Shown here: positions 60,499 through 64,000 of the stretch, piece by piece
Layout: each line of letters starts with the position of its first letter
How positions within the stretch are numbered: position 1 is the stretch's first letter
Source of the DNA: Dastarcus helophoroides
Lineage: Eukaryota; Arthropoda; Insecta; Coleoptera; Bothrideridae
Assembly (NCBI GenBank): GCA_028583605.1
Contig: CM053325.1
Span: forward strand, 38,181,435-38,245,434
Length of the DNA: 64,000 nucleotides
Direction: 5' to 3'
Made by a program: the position numbers and the translations under genes
The notes under the pieces: generated by a model
Database searches by the model: none
Seen by the model: the letters and a program-made list of their open reading frames with translations, nothing else
What the model was told of the DNA's origin: nothing

Positions 60499-60849
60499 TA
60501 TATTTGAAAATATTTTTTGCATGTACACCTTAGCGTCCTATATTTAATAACTATATTTATTTTAAAAAATATGTTACCCCATAGCTCCTAGAGGCCGCAG
60601 CGTTTAGCGTGGCCCATCCTGTATATGTTTGTCTTTCTCAAGGACAGAATATATTAACCAATCCCATTCTCGTCAGTGGTCATTCATTTATTAGTGTTCC
60701 CGCTCATCTTGTCATCTGTTCCCACTATAAATGAATGAATGCTTGTCCTCAAAAGAGTACGACATATACTTTCATCTCACCTTTTTGACAAAGCATTTTG
60801 CAGTGGCGATTATACACAACACGCCATGTAGAAGTATTACATATATGAT

Positions 60850-61366
60850 CTATGTATTGTATGCGTTTCTTTTTTTTAGTGATAAACCTTATAAATTAAA
60901 TTAAAAATGATTCATAGACACAAATTTACAGGACTATCTTCATAGGGTTAAGAATTTGTATGAAGTTATAAATCTATATGTGACCAAGAGTTTACACATT
61001 CTTATCTGATAATATACGTAGATACTCCTAAAAGTTTTACCTGAATTGGTCTAGGAATTTACTAACAGGACCTAACAAGGCCTAACAATAAAAACGATAC
61101 TGAAGTGAAACGGAAAAGAAAAAAAATAACAATATAATTAAATACTAACAATATTAACCTAATACTTAATAGTGTATGAGTGACAATTTCTACAATGGCA
61201 ATAGTCAAGGAGACATCTGCGCAACTCAAAGGACCCAACAACGACCAGAAAAGAAGCAAAAACAGCCAGATAAGCTTTAACAGGAATCAGAATCAAAATA
61301 AGTTTGCAAGATTAATGCATTTTAAAATGAATTGCCAAATTTCACTCAGGCACACAACACTAAAAA
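60850..61366. other. Intergenic, nothing recognised
   Basis: AT-rich flank between the nested cluster and the hairpin element; no gene. Confidence 0.4.
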
Positions 61367-61846
61367 GTAGAAAATAATTTAAATAGAAAAAACTTTTTAA
61401 ATTAACACTTTTTTTTAAACGGACCAAAAAATATAAAATAATTTCTCTTAGTTCCATACAGATTCCTAATCCCATACAGATTCCTAACTCCATACAGATG
61501 GCCCTGTAAAATTGTGATTATGAATTTTTAATAGCTATGAAAATACTTGTAAGATTTAAAGTAAAAAACGTGGGGCGCATATAATAAATAATATAATTGA
61601 TGCATGAATAGTTCGCTTAACAATTTTACTGCTGCGTCCCACCTTTTTTGTTTTAAATGTTACAAGTATTTTCATAGCTATTTAAAATTCATAATCATAA
61701 TTTTTCAGGACTGTCTGTATGGAGTTAGGAATCTATATGGGATTATGAATCTGTATGGAACTAAGAGAAATTATTTTATAACTTTTGGTCTGTTTAAAAA
61801 AAATCGTGTTAATTTAAAAAGTTTTTTTATTTAAATTATTTAGTTC
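61367..61846. repeat. Fold-back element with about 213-bp arms
   Basis: The left arm (61367-61579) and right arm (61633-61846) pair almost throughout, with a 53-base loop. The arms include TCCATACAGATTCCTAA, which recurs about three times in tandem, and CTATGAAAATACTTGTAA. No target duplication is identified. A transcript would form a long hairpin. The small frames over it are incidental. Confidence 0.85.
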
Positions 61847-61906
61847 GAAAAGGAAAACCCAGCTTTTGAGATGCGGAGTTGACAATCGCGGGCGCATAGT
61901 TATTCA

Positions 61907-62278
61907 AATAAATGAATAAATGAATAAATGAATGAATGAATGAATGAATGAATGAATGAATGAATGAATGAATGAATGAATGAATGAATGAATGAATGAA
62001 TGAATGAATGAATGAATGATTGAATGAATGAATGAATGAATGAATGAATGAATGAATGAATGAATGAATGAATGAATGAATGAATGAATGACTGAATGAA
62101 TGAATGAAGGAATGAAAGAACGAACGAACGAACGAACGAACGAACGAACGAACGAACGAACGAACGAACGAACGAACAAACGAATGAATGAATGAATGAA
62201 TGAATGAATGAATGAATGAATGAATGAATGAATGAATGAATGAATGAATGAATGAATGAATAAATAAATAAATAAATG
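61907..62278. repeat. Tetranucleotide microsatellite (GAAT)n with a (GAAC)n block
   Basis: About 370 bases of GAAT/AATG units, with a homogeneous block of GAAC units at about 62117-62182 in the middle and AAAT units at both rims. Long frames on minus (repeated FIHS and FVRS) are artefacts of the tandem repeat. Confidence 0.95.
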
Positions 62279-62279
62279 T

Positions 62280-63840
62280 GCTTGCGTTCACTCGTAGCAT
62301 AGATAAATTAGATTTGAAAAAGAGGATTATAAGGTCCAGGAGAAAGTTGGGTGAGTTATCCCTTGACGTTTTCTTAGAAAAAAAAAAAATTCAATAATAT
62401 TGTAGGTCTGAAAACTCGGTACCAATGTGCAACTTTTCCCACAACAGGTCTTTCGAAATTAAAAAAAAAATTAAAAATCAACCCACCCTACTATGGCAAC
62501 TCGCATTGATTACCAAAGTTGAGATATAAAACCAAGTAATAACTTGAGTGTATGTTGTGTTGCCTATAAAGACTTGAAGTCTATGTTTTCCCATGTTTTT
62601 TTCTTAGCTCATCAATGAATGAAACAATATTGTATATTTTATTAGCAAAAGTTGCATTTTCAAGCGTACTAACCTATGAAAAACAAGCATCCAAATTATC
62701 GATGTTGAGATTTGAAGCGATACTGGCGCACACAAAACCTCTTTTTTTTAAGCCATAGTGCGTTAGTTTATTACAATTGCTATTTTAGAGTGATGGTTTT
62801 CAACTCAGCGCAGAATACAAATGCAAAGCGAAAAATCAAGAGGGGAAAGTTTGACATTTTGAAAGCTACATATGTTTGAGCGTGATTTTTTCATAATTAA
62901 CACTCTTGCATCTTTACGATGTTAATGAGTGTTATTCAAGAGTTTTCAATAGATCTCAAAATTGCGATATCCTTATTGATTAATTATTCATTACTGCATA
63001 AACGTTGCATTTAAGTAATCATAGCTTTGATTAATTTATTGAAGACAGTTGAGGTCAATCATTACGAGTGTTATTAGAAATGCGTTACATCTTGTCAGTG
63101 CGGCATGAATATTAATTAAAAAAACCGCGAGAATGGGAAATCATCAAAAGTTTATTTTTTCACTTAAAATGACCGATAAGTAACTTCAAGTATTTGCAAC
63201 GATTGCTCAAGGAGTAAATACAATACGAAAACACCGTTGATCATAGAATTATTAGAATTGATGTCTAATCGATAATAAAGATTGTTAATGACCGATTAAT
63301 CAGCATGTTGCACCAAAAGTTAGTTTGAAATTAAATAAACTTGGTTCATACTGATTTAGAAATTTAGTCATAGAAAGGTACACGATTATAGTTCTAAGAA
63401 ATTCAACAAAATAAATCTTGCATGATTTTCTTTATCATTAGTCTAGAGTTTAATTTATATACTCACAAAAAAACTTATTTATGAATTTTCTGTATCAATC
63501 ACGCTGTATCATTTAGTATTCAAATAAAATTCGAGTGTTATCTAATGATTATACCAGTATTTATTATAAAAGCAAAGAATATTTGTTTTGACAAATTTCT
63601 AACTAATATTGATTTTTGTGAAGTGTTTCATTCTACGAATCCGCAAAATGCTATTTTTGAACCTCTGTTTACTTCAGTAATATCAGTAACTGTTTTAAAA
63701 TGAGTTAGTCTATCAAAAATTTCATTTTTGCAACAAGATCGAATACAAATTTGCATCAACTGGACGAATCATCTCATAAGCGCGAAAATCGTGATTCACT
63801 CGACACCTATCGCCGATCGAACAAAAATTCGAACCGATCA
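62280..63840. other. Intergenic, no supported gene
   Basis: Ordinary AT-rich sequence without array character or element ends that I can recognise. It may be the 5' flank of a gene to the right. Confidence 0.4.
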
Positions 63841-63873
63841 AGCGGTTTACCGAAGTGATAAATTATTAAATAA

Positions 63874-64000
63874 TGACGTCACGACAATACCATGTGGGGG
63901 ATAAAAACGACAGCTTAAAACCATGGAAGTTGAATATTTTTACCAGAACCGCTTCCGAAACACACAAACTAAACGCGTTAGCTTCGATAATCGGAGTGAC
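63874..64000 (+). promoter_or_regulatory. Possible promoter and first-exon start at the right edge
   Basis: TGACGTCA (63874-63881, a CRE/ATF-type palindrome) is followed by GGGGGATAAAAACG (TATA-like, about 63901), then AAAACCATGG (ATG at 63922-63924 in good context). The frame MEVEYFYQNRFRNTQ stays open to the end of the window, 26 codons. If the TATA element is real, transcription starts near 63930 and this ATG would be upstream of the mRNA; the GC-richer tail would then be 5' UTR. Confidence 0.35.

Larger units (their letters stand above)
58148..60621. mobile_element. Mariner-type element inside copy B (outer shell)
   Basis: The ends TAGGGTGGGCCAACCTGAAC and GTTTAGCGTGGCCCATCCTG lie between TA pairs (58146-47, 60622-23). 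Outer arms of about 120 bases (to 58268 and from 60501) pair up to AAATA-TA-TATTT, where the inner element begins. Confidence 0.88.
53684..60847. mobile_element. Family T element, copy B, host of the nested cluster
   Basis: The left end CATATATG (53684) is split by a hAT insertion and continues at ATATATGTAATAATAATATG (58082 on). The right end, read inward, is CATATATGTAATACTTCTAC (60847 downward). The flanks ATCTATAT (53676-83) and ATCTATGT (60848-55) match at 7 of 8 bases. Without its insertions B is only about 300 bp; its right part is nearly identical to the left 235 bases of copy A in inverse orientation. It contains the hAT at 53693-58081 and the mariner-type element at 58148-60621. Confidence 0.85.

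Noticed and set aside
61836..62300. Long frame of FIHS/FVRS repeats on minus
   Set aside because: It is the translation of the tetranucleotide microsatellite, which is open in several frames. No start context, flanking domain or gene structure.
1..64000. CRISPR array, bacterial operon or prophage content
   Set aside because: Introns, TATA and poly(A) signals and eukaryotic transposons throughout. The tandem repeats seen are a microsatellite and hairpins, not spaced repeats.

Overview
The window looks like AT-rich insect nuclear DNA, most likely from a beetle. It has short spliced introns (48 and 54 bp), AATAAA poly(A) signals, an arginine methyltransferase of PRMT7 type, a tektin, two PDGF/VEGF-like growth factors, and a dense, mostly decayed DNA-transposon load (Tc1/mariner, hAT, CACTA-like, PIF/Harbinger-like MITEs) with RTE-like LINE pieces. 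The beetle assignment is inference; no host marker was searched.

Host genes are few and widely spaced. PRMT7 (minus, 6370-8559, three exons) and a tektin-2-like axonemal gene (minus, 16166-17911, three exons) are intact. Two small secreted cystine-knot factor genes of PVF/VEGF type face each other about 6 kb apart: one on plus (24180-27425, two exons, 128 aa) and one on minus (about 33766-35084, two exons). They share a phase-0 intron at the same place and so are inverted paralogues, but the second has an in-frame stop just before its splice donor. The last 130 bases may hold a promoter and the start of another gene. The genes are not an operon and no shared pathway is evident.

Large parts of the rest (about 1.4-6.2, 18.7-23.4, 29.4-31.4, 32.6-33.7, 38.0-45.6 and 47.9-51.7 kb) are a degenerate A/T array in which blocks such as GTCGAAATTTTGAGAAAA recur and flip strand. 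At least one such block sits wholly inside a non-autonomous hAT element with perfect 8-bp target duplications (3421-5950).

The most striking structure is at 53684-60847: a transposon inside a transposon inside a transposon, at least four and probably five levels deep, each level resolved by its own target duplication. Two copies of one host element in this nest carry two different mariner-type elements at exactly the same TA of an ATATATAT site. At four separate loci a palindromic mariner-type element carries a second TA-flanked element at its centre of symmetry. These concentric palindromes and the shared insertion site are the best candidates for something undescribed.
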